DNA of 64,000 bases, from the NCBI GenBank assembly GCA_003241695.1, contig QFPN01000004.1:186001-250000 (forward strand), in the 5' to 3' direction. Position 1 is the stretch's first letter. Each line of letters starts with the position of its first letter. The position numbers were made by a program, and so were the translations under genes. Of the stretch, positions 33,603 to 41,503 are shown piece after piece. The notes under the pieces are model-generated. The model had not been told where the DNA came from. It was given only the letters and a program-made list of their open reading frames with translations, and made no database searches. This DNA comes from Ancylobacter novellus. GTDB taxonomy: Bacteria; Pseudomonadota; Alphaproteobacteria; Rhizobiales; Methylopilaceae.

Positions 33603-34946
33603 ATGCTGAGCCTCAAGCGCGGCTTCAACAGCTTCCTCGAACGGGTGATGCCGACGGGCCTCTACCCGCGCTCGCTCATCATCATCATCGCGCCGGTCAT
33701 CCTGCTGCAGGGCGCGGTCGCGTTCCTGTTCATGGAGCGGCACTACGAACTCGTCACCAAGCGTCTCGCGACCGCGGTCGGGCAGGACATCGCGGCGCTG
33801 ATCGAGCTGCGCGCGGCGGAGCCGGGCAAGGAGAACGAGCTGCGGCTGGAGCGCATCGCCCGCGAAAAGCTGTCGCTGCTGGTCGAGTTCATGCCGCCGC
33901 AGCCGCTGCCGCCGACGCGGCCGAAGCCGTTCTTCTCGATCGTCGACGCCTCGCTGCTGCGCGAAATCTCCGACGAGGTGAAGCGGCCGATCTGGATCGA
34001 CACCGTCGGCCGGTCGAATTTCGTCGAGATCCGGGTCGACCTCGGCGACGCGCTGATGAAGGTGCTGGCGAAGCGCAGCCAGTCCTACGCCTCGAACAGC
34101 CACATCTTCTTCATCTGGATGGCCGCGGCCTCGGCGGTGCTGCTCGTCATCTCGGTCATCTTCCTAAAGAAGCAGATCCGCCCGATCCTCGCGCTGTCGG
34201 AGGCGGCCGAGAGCTTCGGCAAGGGCCGCGACGCGCCGGAATTCAAGGTGAAGGGCGCGCGCGAGGTCCGGCTCGCGGCCGTCTCCTTCATCGACATGAG
34301 GAACCGCATCGAGCGCGCCATGGAGCAGCGCACCACGATGCTCGCGGGCGTCAGCCACGACCTCAGGACCATCCTCACGCGCTTCCGCCTCCAGCTCGCG
34401 ATGCTGGAGGAGAGCCCCGAGGTCGAGGAGCTCAACCGCGACGTCGAGGAGATGAGCCGCATGCTGGAGGCGTACATCGCCTTCGTGCGAGGCGACGGAA
34501 GCGAGGCCGCCGCCGCGACCGACATCCCGGCCATGCTGGACGACCTCAAGCGCGGCGCCGAGCATCACGGCGTCAAGGCGAGCGTCGAGACCCACGGCCA
34601 GCCGACCGCGATGGTGCGGCCGGACGCGTTCCGGCGCTGCCTGCAGAACCTCGTCGCCAACGCGACCCGCTACGCCAAGCGCATCTCGATCACCGCGGTC
34701 CATGACGGCCGCAAGCTCGAGGTCCGGATCGACGACGACGGGCCGGGCATTCCGGCCGAGATGCGCGAGGAGGCGTTCCGCCCCTTCCTGCGCCTCGATG
34801 AAAGCCGCGCGCAGGAGGCCGGGACCGGCTCGTCCGGCCTCGGCCTCGCCATCACCCGCGACATCGCCCGCAGCCATGGCGGCGACGTCACTCTCGAGGC
34901 GAGCCCGCTCGGCGGATTGCGGGCGGTGGTGAGGGTGCCGGCATGA
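33603..34946 (+). CDS. sensor histidine kinase (EnvZ-like)
   Basis: A 447-aa membrane kinase. Two transmembrane segments (about 24-43 and 168-188) frame a roughly 120-residue periplasmic domain, then HAMP (189-241), DHp with phospho-acceptor H252 (SHDLRTILTR; the usual Pro after Thr is Ile) and an HATPase domain with N-box NLVANATRYAKR, DDDGPGIP and SSGLGLAI. It most likely phosphorylates the adjacent PetR-like regulator. Its stop overlaps the sulfotransferase start (ATGA). Confidence 0.92.
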   Translation: MLSLKRGFNSFLERVMPTGLYPRSLIIIIAPVILLQGAVAFLFMERHYELVTKRLATAVGQDIAALIELRAAEPGKENELRLERIAREKLSLLVEFMPPQPLPPTRPKPFFSIVDASLLREISDEVKRPIWIDTVGRSNFVEIRVDLGDALMKVLAKRSQSYASNSHIFFIWMAAASAVLLVISVIFLKKQIRPILALSEAAESFGKGRDAPEFKVKGAREVRLAAVSFIDMRNRIERAMEQRTTMLAGVSHDLRTILTRFRLQLAMLEESPEVEELNRDVEEMSRMLEAYIAFVRGDGSEAAAATDIPAMLDDLKRGAEHHGVKASVETHGQPTAMVRPDAFRRCLQNLVANATRYAKRISITAVHDGRKLEVRIDDDGPGIPAEMREEAFRPFLRLDESRAQEAGTGSSGLGLAITRDIARSHGGDVTLEASPLGGLRAVVRVPA

Positions 34947-35812
34947 CCGACGGACCGGACTTCCTGTGCGTCGGACTGCAGAAGGGCGGCACGCGGTGGC
35001 TCTACGACCAACTCCGGTCGCACCCCGACTTCGCGATGCCGCACAAGGAGCTGCATTATTTCGATCAGGAGTTTCCGGAACAGCGGTTGCTCCGGCGCGC
35101 ACGTCTTCACGTCAAGGAGGCGCGCGATCGTCCGCTGGCGGAGAGCCCGACCGAGCGCATGGAGGACGACTTCTTCCGGCAGGTGGTCGACCATTGGGGC
35201 GAGCGCATCAGCATGGAGACCTACGCCCGGCTCTTCCGGATGAAGGGCGACAAACTCACCGGCGACATCACGCCAGCATATTGCTTTCTCGAGCCGAGGC
35301 TGATCCGCAAGCTCGCGCGCAGGTTCGAGGAAATGAGCGTGTGCCTGATGCTGCGCGATCCCGTCGCCCGGCTGTGGTCGCAGTGGCGCATGATGCAGGA
35401 CAGAGCCGTTAGAATTCTTGCCCGAGGGCAGGAATCGGATTTCCCGTACCAGGATACTGACGATGACTTCGCGCGCTTCGCTCGGGATCCCGTGGCCGTC
35501 AAGCGGTCGTTCCCGAGCGAGATCGTCGGGCGCTGGCGCGCCAAGTTCGGCGACAGGCTCCGCGTCTTCTTTCTGGACGACGTCGTCACGGACCCGGACG
35601 CCGTCCGCCGCGAGGTCGTCGCCTTCCTCGGCGGCGATCCGGCGAAGCCTTTCGCCGTCGAAGCCGACCACAACCGAAAGTCCAGAGCCTCCACGCCGGA
35701 GCGCTCGGCGGCGGTCCGCGCGATCATGAAAGAGCTCTTCGAGGACGAACGGGCGACCTGCGCCCGGACCTTCGGCGGCGCCGCCGAAAAATGGCCGTCC
35801 CTGCCCTACTGA
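34943..35812 (+). CDS. PAPS-dependent sulfotransferase
   Basis: A 289-aa cytoplasmic sulfotransferase-fold protein that should transfer sulfate from PAPS. The 5'-phosphosulfate loop is VGLQKGGTRWLYDQL (residues 9-23) and the 3'-phosphate motif LRDPVARLWSQW (about 137-148). Acceptor (lipid, polysaccharide, small molecule) unknown. It is translationally coupled to the sensor kinase by a 4-bp overlap. Its 3' half (around 35270-35460) has somewhat less biased codon use than the kinase, hinting at a later addition to the operon. Confidence 0.88.
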   Translation: MTDGPDFLCVGLQKGGTRWLYDQLRSHPDFAMPHKELHYFDQEFPEQRLLRRARLHVKEARDRPLAESPTERMEDDFFRQVVDHWGERISMETYARLFRMKGDKLTGDITPAYCFLEPRLIRKLARRFEEMSVCLMLRDPVARLWSQWRMMQDRAVRILARGQESDFPYQDTDDDFARFARDPVAVKRSFPSEIVGRWRAKFGDRLRVFFLDDVVTDPDAVRREVVAFLGGDPAKPFAVEADHNRKSRASTPERSAAVRAIMKELFEDERATCARTFGGAAEKWPSLPY

Positions 35813-35828
35813 GACGAACGCCAGCCGG

Positions 35829-36191
35829 TCAGTACATCCGCCCGCCGTTCGGGACGGGCACGGTCGGCGCGAGCAGCACGACCTCGCCGTCGTCGTCGGG
35901 AAGGCCGAGCGTCAGCACCTCGGACATCACCTTGCCGATCTGCCGCGGCGGGAAGTTCACGACCGCGACCACCTGCCTGCCCACCAGCGTCTCGGGCGCG
36001 TAATGCCGGGTGATCTGCGCCGAGGAGCGCTTCACGCCTATCTCCGGACCGAAATCGATCCGGAGCTTGATCGCGGGCTTCCTCGCCTCCGGAAACGGCT
36101 CGGCCTCGACGATCGTGCCGACCCTGATGTCGACCTTCAGGAAATCGTCGAAGGCGATCTGCGGCGCAGGCTTTCCCGCGTCGCCGCTCAC
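35829..36191 (-). CDS. csaA: tRNA-binding/chaperone-like protein CsaA
   Basis: A 120-aa single OB-fold protein of the tRNA-binding (EMAP II-like) family; CsaA has been linked to protein export chaperoning. The core VDIRVGTIVEAEPFPEARKPAIKL and SSAQIT...VAVVNFPPRQIG match well. GTG 36191 overlaps the TetR stop by four bases, so the two genes are coupled. Confidence 0.9.
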   Translation of the reverse strand: MSGDAGKPAPQIAFDDFLKVDIRVGTIVEAEPFPEARKPAIKLRIDFGPEIGVKRSSAQITRHYAPETLVGRQVVAVVNFPPRQIGKVMSEVLTLGLPDDDGEVVLLAPTVPVPNGGRMY

Positions 36192-36934
36192 GCGGCCGAC
36201 GCCATGCCGTCGCCGCCGTCCTTCTCCCGATCGCGGGAGCGCCCGGACGAGCGGCCGAAGACGCGCTCGACCGCCTCGCGGAACGGCGCCGTCAGACGGC
36301 CGAGATCGTCGGCGCGGCGCGCCCAGCCCTCGGCGCGGCGAAGCTCCGCGTCGAGCGCCTTCATGGTGCGCGCGAGGCTCTCGTCGGGGTCGTTGAGGAA
36401 AACGTCGAACACGCGGCCGAGCACCAGCACCAGCCCCTGGGCGCGCATCGTCCCGACCAGCCCGGCTTCCTGAACGCCGGCCGCCGCGAGCATCCACTGC
36501 ATCGAGGAGGTCGCGACCTGATTGAGCGCGGCCGCGCCCATCGGATCGGTCCGCAGGCCGTCGCGGATCGAGCGCAGCGCCTCGCGATGATCCTTCACCG
36601 CCTCGAAGCGACGCATCAGCACGTCGAACAGGCGCTCGCGCACGGGCTCGTCGGCCATGTCCTTCATATCGTGGGAGAGCACGTCGAGGTCGATCCGGCG
36701 GACGAAGCCCGCCAGAATCGCGCCCTTCGACGGAAACAGCGCACGCAGTTCGGCGAGGCCGACATCCGAGCGCCCCGCGACGTCGGCGAGGCCGACCTCG
36801 TCCCAGCGGCGCGTCGCGAGCAGATCCATCAGCGCGTCGACGATCCTGTCGCGCGGATCCGGCGCCTTCGGGGCGGACGCGGCGGGGCCGGCGTCGCCGG
36901 CAGCGGCGGGATCGGGGGACGTCGCGCGCGCCAT
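36188..36934 (-). CDS. TetR family transcriptional regulator
   Basis: A 248-aa regulator with an N-terminal helix-turn-helix (RIVDALMDLLATRRWDEVGLADVAGRSDVGLAELRALFPSK, about 32-72) and an all-helical effector domain. A Pro/Ala-rich 30-residue leader and a charged C-terminal tail are extras. ATG 36934 has GAGGAGA upstream. It overlaps csaA, which it may control. No separate target was identified. Confidence 0.88.
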   Translation of the reverse strand: MARATSPDPAAAGDAGPAASAPKAPDPRDRIVDALMDLLATRRWDEVGLADVAGRSDVGLAELRALFPSKGAILAGFVRRIDLDVLSHDMKDMADEPVRERLFDVLMRRFEAVKDHREALRSIRDGLRTDPMGAAALNQVATSSMQWMLAAAGVQEAGLVGTMRAQGLVLVLGRVFDVFLNDPDESLARTMKALDAELRRAEGWARRADDLGRLTAPFREAVERVFGRSSGRSRDREKDGGDGMASAA

Positions 36935-37114
36935 GGGCTGTCTCCTCGCGTCGGTGTCGTCGCGGAAGGAAACATAGGCGCGCAGCGCGCTCTCGTCCAA
37001 GCGCGCGTCTCGCGGACCCCTTCGCCAGCGGCTGGATTTTGCGGCGCAAAACAGCTGCGGGGCCGCCCGTTTCCGGACGACCCCGCGGCAGGATCGATAG
37101 AGAAAAGCTTTCGA

Positions 37115-37258
37115 TCAGAGACCGAAGGGCTCTTCCTTGTTGGCGCGGACGAGCGCCTTGCCGGCCTCTTCGAAGAACGCCTCGATCTCCTGATAAGCGC
37201 GGGCGAAGAAGGCGGCGACGGGAGAGCCGGAGAGGGCCTGGACGACGGCGGAGGTCAT
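37115..37258 (-). CDS. small protein, 47 aa
   Basis: An open frame with typical GC-rich codon use: MTSAVVQALSGSPVAAFF begins a 47-residue, mostly helical, acidic product ending NKEEPFGL. A GAAAGGCG precedes the ATG at suitable spacing. A/T-richer DNA upstream (37270-37320) could be its promoter. No family recognised. The amphipathic pattern (FFARAYQEIEAFFEEAGKAL) resembles a short coiled coil. Confidence 0.5.
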   Translation of the reverse strand: MTSAVVQALSGSPVAAFFARAYQEIEAFFEEAGKALVRANKEEPFGL

Positions 37259-37601
37259 GGGGTTCGCCTTTCAGTTCGACGCTGTCGCGTCATGCGTTTC
37301 GTTGATAGGTATTTGGCATGCCAGCAGCCTAACGTGAACGCATGGGGCGTCATGCCAGCCATGCGGCGCGTGCAGCGCAACATTCAAAATTCGGAAGGAA
37401 ATCGCGCGGCTCTTCGGTCGCGGCGACGGCGGCGCGGAATGAGAACCGCCCGATCAGGCCGTCATGCCCGGCGTAGCCGGGCATCCACGACTTCGGCTCG
37501 CTCCACGCTCTACGATCAAGTCGTGGATGCTCGAGACAAGCTCGGGCATGACGGAGAGATCGGACCCAGCGTCAGGGCGCCCCCTCGAAATGCGCTCGCC
37601 C
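37259..37601. other. intergenic region with a CGTCATGCCCG repeat
   Basis: 343 bp. The first 150 bp is less GC-rich and may hold the promoter of the small gene. From 37460 it is filled by a repeat element listed separately. No gene seen. Confidence 0.5.
37460..37556. repeat. CGTCATGCCCG...GGGCATGACGG repeat
   Basis: Facing half-elements CGTCATGCCCGGCGTAGCCGGGCATCCACGACTT and AAGTCGTGGATG...CTCGGGCATGACGG, with the ends inverted. Same family as at 32.7 and 44.2-44.5 kb. Confidence 0.75.
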
Positions 37602-38429
37602 TCACCCCTCGGCGAGCGCGGCGCGGATCGCCTTGAGGTCGCGCCAGGCGAACTTCTTCTGCGCCGGGCTCCTCAGCAGATAGGCCGGGTGCAGCGTCGC
37701 CATCGCCTTGACCGGCCGCCCCCCGACCTCATGCTCGAGCCAGCGGCCGCGAAGCTTCAGAATGCCCTCCTTGGCCCGGAACAGGCTCTGGGCCGAGGAG
37801 CCTCCGAGCGCGACCAGCACGTCGGGCCGCGCGAGTTCGATGTGGCGGCGGATGAAGGGCAGGCAGGTCTCGGTTTCCTGCGGCGTCGGCGTGCGGTTTC
37901 CGGGCGGGCGCCAGGGAATGACGTTCGCGATGTAGACCGACGACCGGTCGAGCCCGATCGCGGCGAGCATGCGGTCGAGCAACTGGCCGGAGCGGCCGAC
38001 GAAGGGCAGGCCCGACAGGTCCTCCTCCCGTCCCGGCGCCTCGCCGACCAGCATCAGCCGCGCGCCGGGGGTTCCGTCGGCGAAGACGGTGCGGCTCGCG
38101 GTCGCCTTCAGCGGGCAGCCGTCGAAGGCTTCGAGAATGGCGCGCAGCTCCTCGAGCGTCGCGGCGGAAGCCGCCGCCTCGCGCGCCGCCGCCGCGCCCT
38201 CTCCGGGACCCGCGAGCAGCGCGGCTGGCGAGGCGGCGGGCCGCGTGTCGACCGCGCGGTCAAGCGAACGCGCGGACGCCGGCGCCTCCGCGGCGGATCG
38301 CGGAGCGAGCCTCGCCGCGCTTTCGGCGTAGCGGTCCTGCGGCGCGTCATCGAGCGCGCAGTCGACGCCCGCCGCGACATACCAGTCGAGCAGAGCGCGG
38401 GCGTCGGCAGGAGAGAGCGTGGCGGTCAT
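37602..38429 (-). CDS. family-4-like uracil-DNA glycosylase lacking two Fe-S cysteines
   Basis: A 275-aa uracil-excising repair enzyme by fold. The active-site loop VGEAPGREED (128-137), the RPPGNRTPTPQE block (174-185) and HPAYLLR (247-253) match family 4 UDGs. These normally hold a 4Fe-4S cluster on four Cys; here only C105 and C189 are in place, the other two positions being Phe102 and Trp173. The first 95 residues are an Ala-rich extension. Activity probably persists but cluster binding is doubtful. Confidence 0.87.
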   Translation of the reverse strand: MTATLSPADARALLDWYVAAGVDCALDDAPQDRYAESAARLAPRSAAEAPASARSLDRAVDTRPAASPAALLAGPGEGAAAAREAAASAATLEELRAILEAFDGCPLKATASRTVFADGTPGARLMLVGEAPGREEDLSGLPFVGRSGQLLDRMLAAIGLDRSSVYIANVIPWRPPGNRTPTPQETETCLPFIRRHIELARPDVLVALGGSSAQSLFRAKEGILKLRGRWLEHEVGGRPVKAMATLHPAYLLRSPAQKKFAWRDLKAIRAALAEG

Positions 38430-38725
38430 GGCCGCCGATCTTACGGCAAACGAAGCCCGTCAGGCCAATTCTTCCACTGCGATCGCAGCGGGAGACTGGA
38501 CCCGTACGCAACGCGAGTGGCGCACAAAAAATCAGCAAATGCCTAATTCATGATCTAAATCTTCTGGAGAGACGCCTCGTTTTTGTCAGAAATTACTTTC
38601 ACGTCGTCATCCGTGGAAGGCCATGATGAAATTACATTATCTTGCGCCGCCGATATTCTGTAGCGCATTAAGGAATTTACAAGTCGACCTTCCATAATGC
38701 TGCGGCGCGACAAGGAGGTCGGCCG

Positions 38726-39772
38726 ATGCTTTCCACCGCTGCAGAAAGACAGTCCCTGTCGAGCGTCGTCGGCGCGCAGGCGAAAGACCTCAAGGCGACC
38801 GCCTCCGCCAACATCGCCGCCATTCACGGCATAACCAACCGGATGCACATGCTGGCGCTGAACGCACAGATCGAGGCGGCGCACGCCGGCGAGAAGGGGC
38901 TCGGCTTCAGTGTCGTGGCGCAGGAGGTGAAGTCGGTCGCGCTCGAGATCCGTCGCCTCGCCGACGGGCTCGGGCTCGAGCTCACCGACGGCGTGGATTC
39001 GCTCCGGGGCGCGGTCGACGCGCTCGCGGCGTCGGCGCGGTCCGAGCGCCTCGTCGACCTCGCCCTCAACGCGGTCGAGATCATTGACCGCAATCTCTAC
39101 GAGCGCACCTGCGACGTGCGCTGGTGGGCGACCGACTCGGCGGTGGTCGACTGCGCCATGACGCCGGACGATGAGCGCCGCGCGCACGCGAGCCATCGCC
39201 TCGGCGTCATCCTGTCATCCTACACGGTCTATCTCGACTTGTGGCTCTGCGATCTGCAGGGCCGGGTCATCGCCAACGGACGACCCGACCGCTTCGATGT
39301 CGTCGGAGCGGATGTCTCACGGGAGCGCTGGTTCCAGCTCGGCCGGGCGCTTGCCTCGGGCGACGAGTTCGCGGTCGCCGACATCGACCGCTGCGCATTG
39401 CTCGGCGGAGCCGAGGTCGCGACCTACGTCGCTTCGGTGCGGGAGAACGGCGCGGCCGCGGGCGAGCCGGTCGGCGTGCTCGCGATCCATTTTGACTGGG
39501 AGCCGCAGGCCCGCGCCGTGGTTCAGGGCGTCCGGCTCGATCCGGCAGAGGCGGAACGCTCCCGCGTGCTGCTGGTCGACGCCTCGATGCGGGTGATCGC
39601 GGCCTCAGACGGCCGAGGCGCGCTCACAGAGCGGTTTCCGCTCGCGACGGAGGGCCACGCCTCCGGCTGCCACGAGGACGCCTCGGGCCGGATCGTCGCG
39701 TTCCACAAGACGCCGGGCTACGAGACCTACGCCGGCCTCGGCTGGTACGGCGTGATCGAGCAGCGGGCGTAG
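38726..39772 (+). CDS. soluble MCP-like protein: signalling hairpin followed by Cache-like domain
   Basis: A 348-aa protein with no transmembrane segment. Residues 20-80 form a short chemoreceptor hairpin with the conserved tip (NRMHMLALNAQIEAAHAGEKGLGFSVVAQEVKSVA), able in principle to contact CheA/CheW. Residues about 110-348 look like a Cache/PDC ligand-binding domain (YLDLWLCDLQGRVIANG, RERWFQL, ILLVDASMRVIAAS type repeats). Domain order is reversed from membrane MCPs. A strong AAGGAGG (38712-38718) precedes the ATG. It is transcribed alone. Confidence 0.78.
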   Translation: MLSTAAERQSLSSVVGAQAKDLKATASANIAAIHGITNRMHMLALNAQIEAAHAGEKGLGFSVVAQEVKSVALEIRRLADGLGLELTDGVDSLRGAVDALAASARSERLVDLALNAVEIIDRNLYERTCDVRWWATDSAVVDCAMTPDDERRAHASHRLGVILSSYTVYLDLWLCDLQGRVIANGRPDRFDVVGADVSRERWFQLGRALASGDEFAVADIDRCALLGGAEVATYVASVRENGAAAGEPVGVLAIHFDWEPQARAVVQGVRLDPAEAERSRVLLVDASMRVIAASDGRGALTERFPLATEGHASGCHEDASGRIVAFHKTPGYETYAGLGWYGVIEQRA

Positions 39773-39829
39773 CGGCGGCGATCGATCTCTGCGCCGACCC
39801 GTCGCGCCGTCGCGCAAGGCGCTTCAATC

Positions 39830-39982
39830 TCAAGCGACCGTGCTCCGAAGTCCTTCCCCGAGCAGTCGCCGCGCTAGCGCTTCGGCCTGCGTCTCCGCCG
39901 CGGCGTGCGAGCGGCGCAATAAGCCGCGGCTGAGCGACCGGCTCTCGCGGCCGCTGGCGTCGATGCGGAGAAGCGTCGTCAT
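39830..39982 (-). pseudogene. N-terminal remnant of an FMN-dependent NADH-azoreductase gene
   Basis: A 50-codon frame starting MTTLLRIDASGRESRSLSRG, which matches the flavodoxin-like N-terminus of AzoR, then unrelated Ala/Arg-rich sequence and a stop. The rest of the roughly 200-aa enzyme is missing. It lies 14 bp downstream of the Gdx/SugE gene on the same strand, opposite a LysR gene of the kind that often controls such reductases. Confidence 0.6.
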
Positions 39983-39996
39983 TGCCCGCACTCCCT

Positions 39997-40314
39997 TCAC
40001 GCGCCCGAGGCCTTGAGACCGGCGACGCCCGCCACGATCGCGAGCGCCGAGACGGCCTTTCCGATCGTGAGGGCCTCGCCGAGCAGCGCATAGCCGAACG
40101 CCACGGTTCCCAGAGTGCCGACCGCGGTCCAGATCGGATAGGCGATGCTGACCGGCAGGTCCTTCAAAGCGAGCGTCAGGAACCCGACCCCGCCGATCGT
40201 GGCGAAAACCGTCAGCACAGTCGGGACCAGACGTGTGAAGCCGTCCGAGCATTTCATGCCGAGCGCGAAGGCGATTTCGAAGACCGCCGCGATCGCGAGA
40301 TAGGCCCAAGCCAT
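39997..40314 (-). CDS. sugE: small multidrug resistance transporter, SugE/Gdx type
   Basis: A 105-aa four-helix inner-membrane exporter of the SMR family, working as a dual-topology dimer. The essential proton/substrate glutamate is E13 (AAVFEIAFALGMKCSDGF), and the KDLPVSIAYPIWTAVGTLG block is typical of the SugE/Gdx subgroup, whose members export guanidinium. ATG 40314 has a GGAGG 5 bases upstream. No guanidine riboswitch was seen upstream. Confidence 0.9.
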   Translation of the reverse strand: MAWAYLAIAAVFEIAFALGMKCSDGFTRLVPTVLTVFATIGGVGFLTLALKDLPVSIAYPIWTAVGTLGTVAFGYALLGEALTIGKAVSALAIVAGVAGLKASGA

Positions 40315-40335
40315 CTCATCCTCCGATCTCTGCCA

Positions 40336-40351
40336 GATCCCGTGCGGGATC
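40336..40351. promoter_or_regulatory. palindrome upstream of sugE
   Basis: GATCCCG and CGGGATC with a 2-base centre form a perfect 7-bp inverted repeat 22 bp from the sugE start, in the region shared with the divergent LysR gene. Possibly an operator; only position and symmetry support it. Confidence 0.3.
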
Positions 40352-40448
40352 CCGTTCGACGTAGAGATCGTTCTTGCGTCTCGGCCCGACAAACGAGAAC
40401 TTCTCAGTCGATGGATGACGTAATCTCATCTGTCCGGAGCCACTTTCC

Positions 40449-41375
40449 ATGAGCCGACGCCTGCCTCCGCTCTCCAGCCTCCGCGCTTTCGAGGCGGCGG
40501 CGCGGCGGTTGAGCTTCGCACGCGCCGCCGAGGAGCTCGGGGTGACGGCGACGGCAGTCAGCCACCAGATCCGCTCGCTCGAGGAGACGCTGCAAGTCGC
40601 CCTGTTCGTGCGCGGTCCGCGCAAGGTGACGCTGACGCAGGAGGGCGCGGCGCTTGCGCCGGCGCTCGCCCGAGCCTTCGACGGCATGGCCGAGGCGATC
40701 GAACGGCTGCGCCCCCGCGAGACGCGGCAGGTCGCGACGCTGTCGGCGACCGTCGCCTTCACGGCCAAGATCCTGGTTCCGAAGGCCGCCCGGTTCCGGG
40801 AGATCAATCCCGGCTGGGACCTGCGGCTGCACGCCTCCGACGACGCCGTCGACCTTCACGCCGGCGAGGCCGACGCCGCGATCCGCTACGGGCTCGGGCG
40901 CGGAAGGGACTTCAAGAGCCTGCCTCTGTTCACCGATCGGTTCGCGCCGGTCGCGAGCCCGCGCCTCGGCCTCGGGGCGCCGGGCGACCTCGCCGGCGCG
41001 ACGCTCATCCATTTCGACTGGAGGGTCGGGGGCGGCGCGACGGCGCCGAACTGGGCGGCGTGGGCGGAGGCCGCGGGCCTACGCAACCTCGACGCCTCGC
41101 CGAGCGTGACCTTCAACGACGAGAACAGCGCCATCCTCGCGGCGCTCGCGGGCCAAGGGGCGGCGCTTCTCAGCCTCGCGCTGGTCGCGGCCGAACTTGC
41201 CTCAGGCGCGCTGGTCCAGCCCTTCGGCCCCGAGATCGAGGGCTGGCGCTACGACTTCGTCCACCCGGCGGGCGCAGACGCCCGGCCGGCCGTGGCGGCG
41301 CTCAGGCGCTGGGTCGAGGCGGAGATAGCGCCGCCGGCCTCCGAGCCCGACCGACGCTCCTCCGAGCCGCTCTAA
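40449..41375 (+). CDS. LysR family transcriptional regulator (GcvA-like)
   Basis: A 308-aa LysR regulator: winged HTH (LSFARAAEELGVTATAVSHQIRSLEETLQVALFVRGPRKVTLT, about 21-63) in the form typical of the GcvA subgroup, and an effector domain (about 95-295). Divergent from sugE and the azoreductase remnant, which it probably once controlled. Confidence 0.9.
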   Translation: MSRRLPPLSSLRAFEAAARRLSFARAAEELGVTATAVSHQIRSLEETLQVALFVRGPRKVTLTQEGAALAPALARAFDGMAEAIERLRPRETRQVATLSATVAFTAKILVPKAARFREINPGWDLRLHASDDAVDLHAGEADAAIRYGLGRGRDFKSLPLFTDRFAPVASPRLGLGAPGDLAGATLIHFDWRVGGGATAPNWAAWAEAAGLRNLDASPSVTFNDENSAILAALAGQGAALLSLALVAAELASGALVQPFGPEIEGWRYDFVHPAGADARPAVAALRRWVEAEIAPPASEPDRRSSEPL

Positions 41376-41503
41376 TTTTCGCAGCGAGAAAGACTTATTC
41401 GCGCAAGACGTCGAAGCAATTTGCCCTCGACGACTCGGCGAAACCAGCTTCTAGTTCCAGTCCTTGGGCGCTTCGGCGTCCGGAAAGCATGGGAGGTGCT
41501 TGG

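Noticed and set aside
40315..40448. Guanidine riboswitch upstream of sugE
   Set aside because: The region was searched for paired hairpins with ACGR loops (mini-ykkC) and for the long ykkC form; only a tight DNA palindrome was seen.
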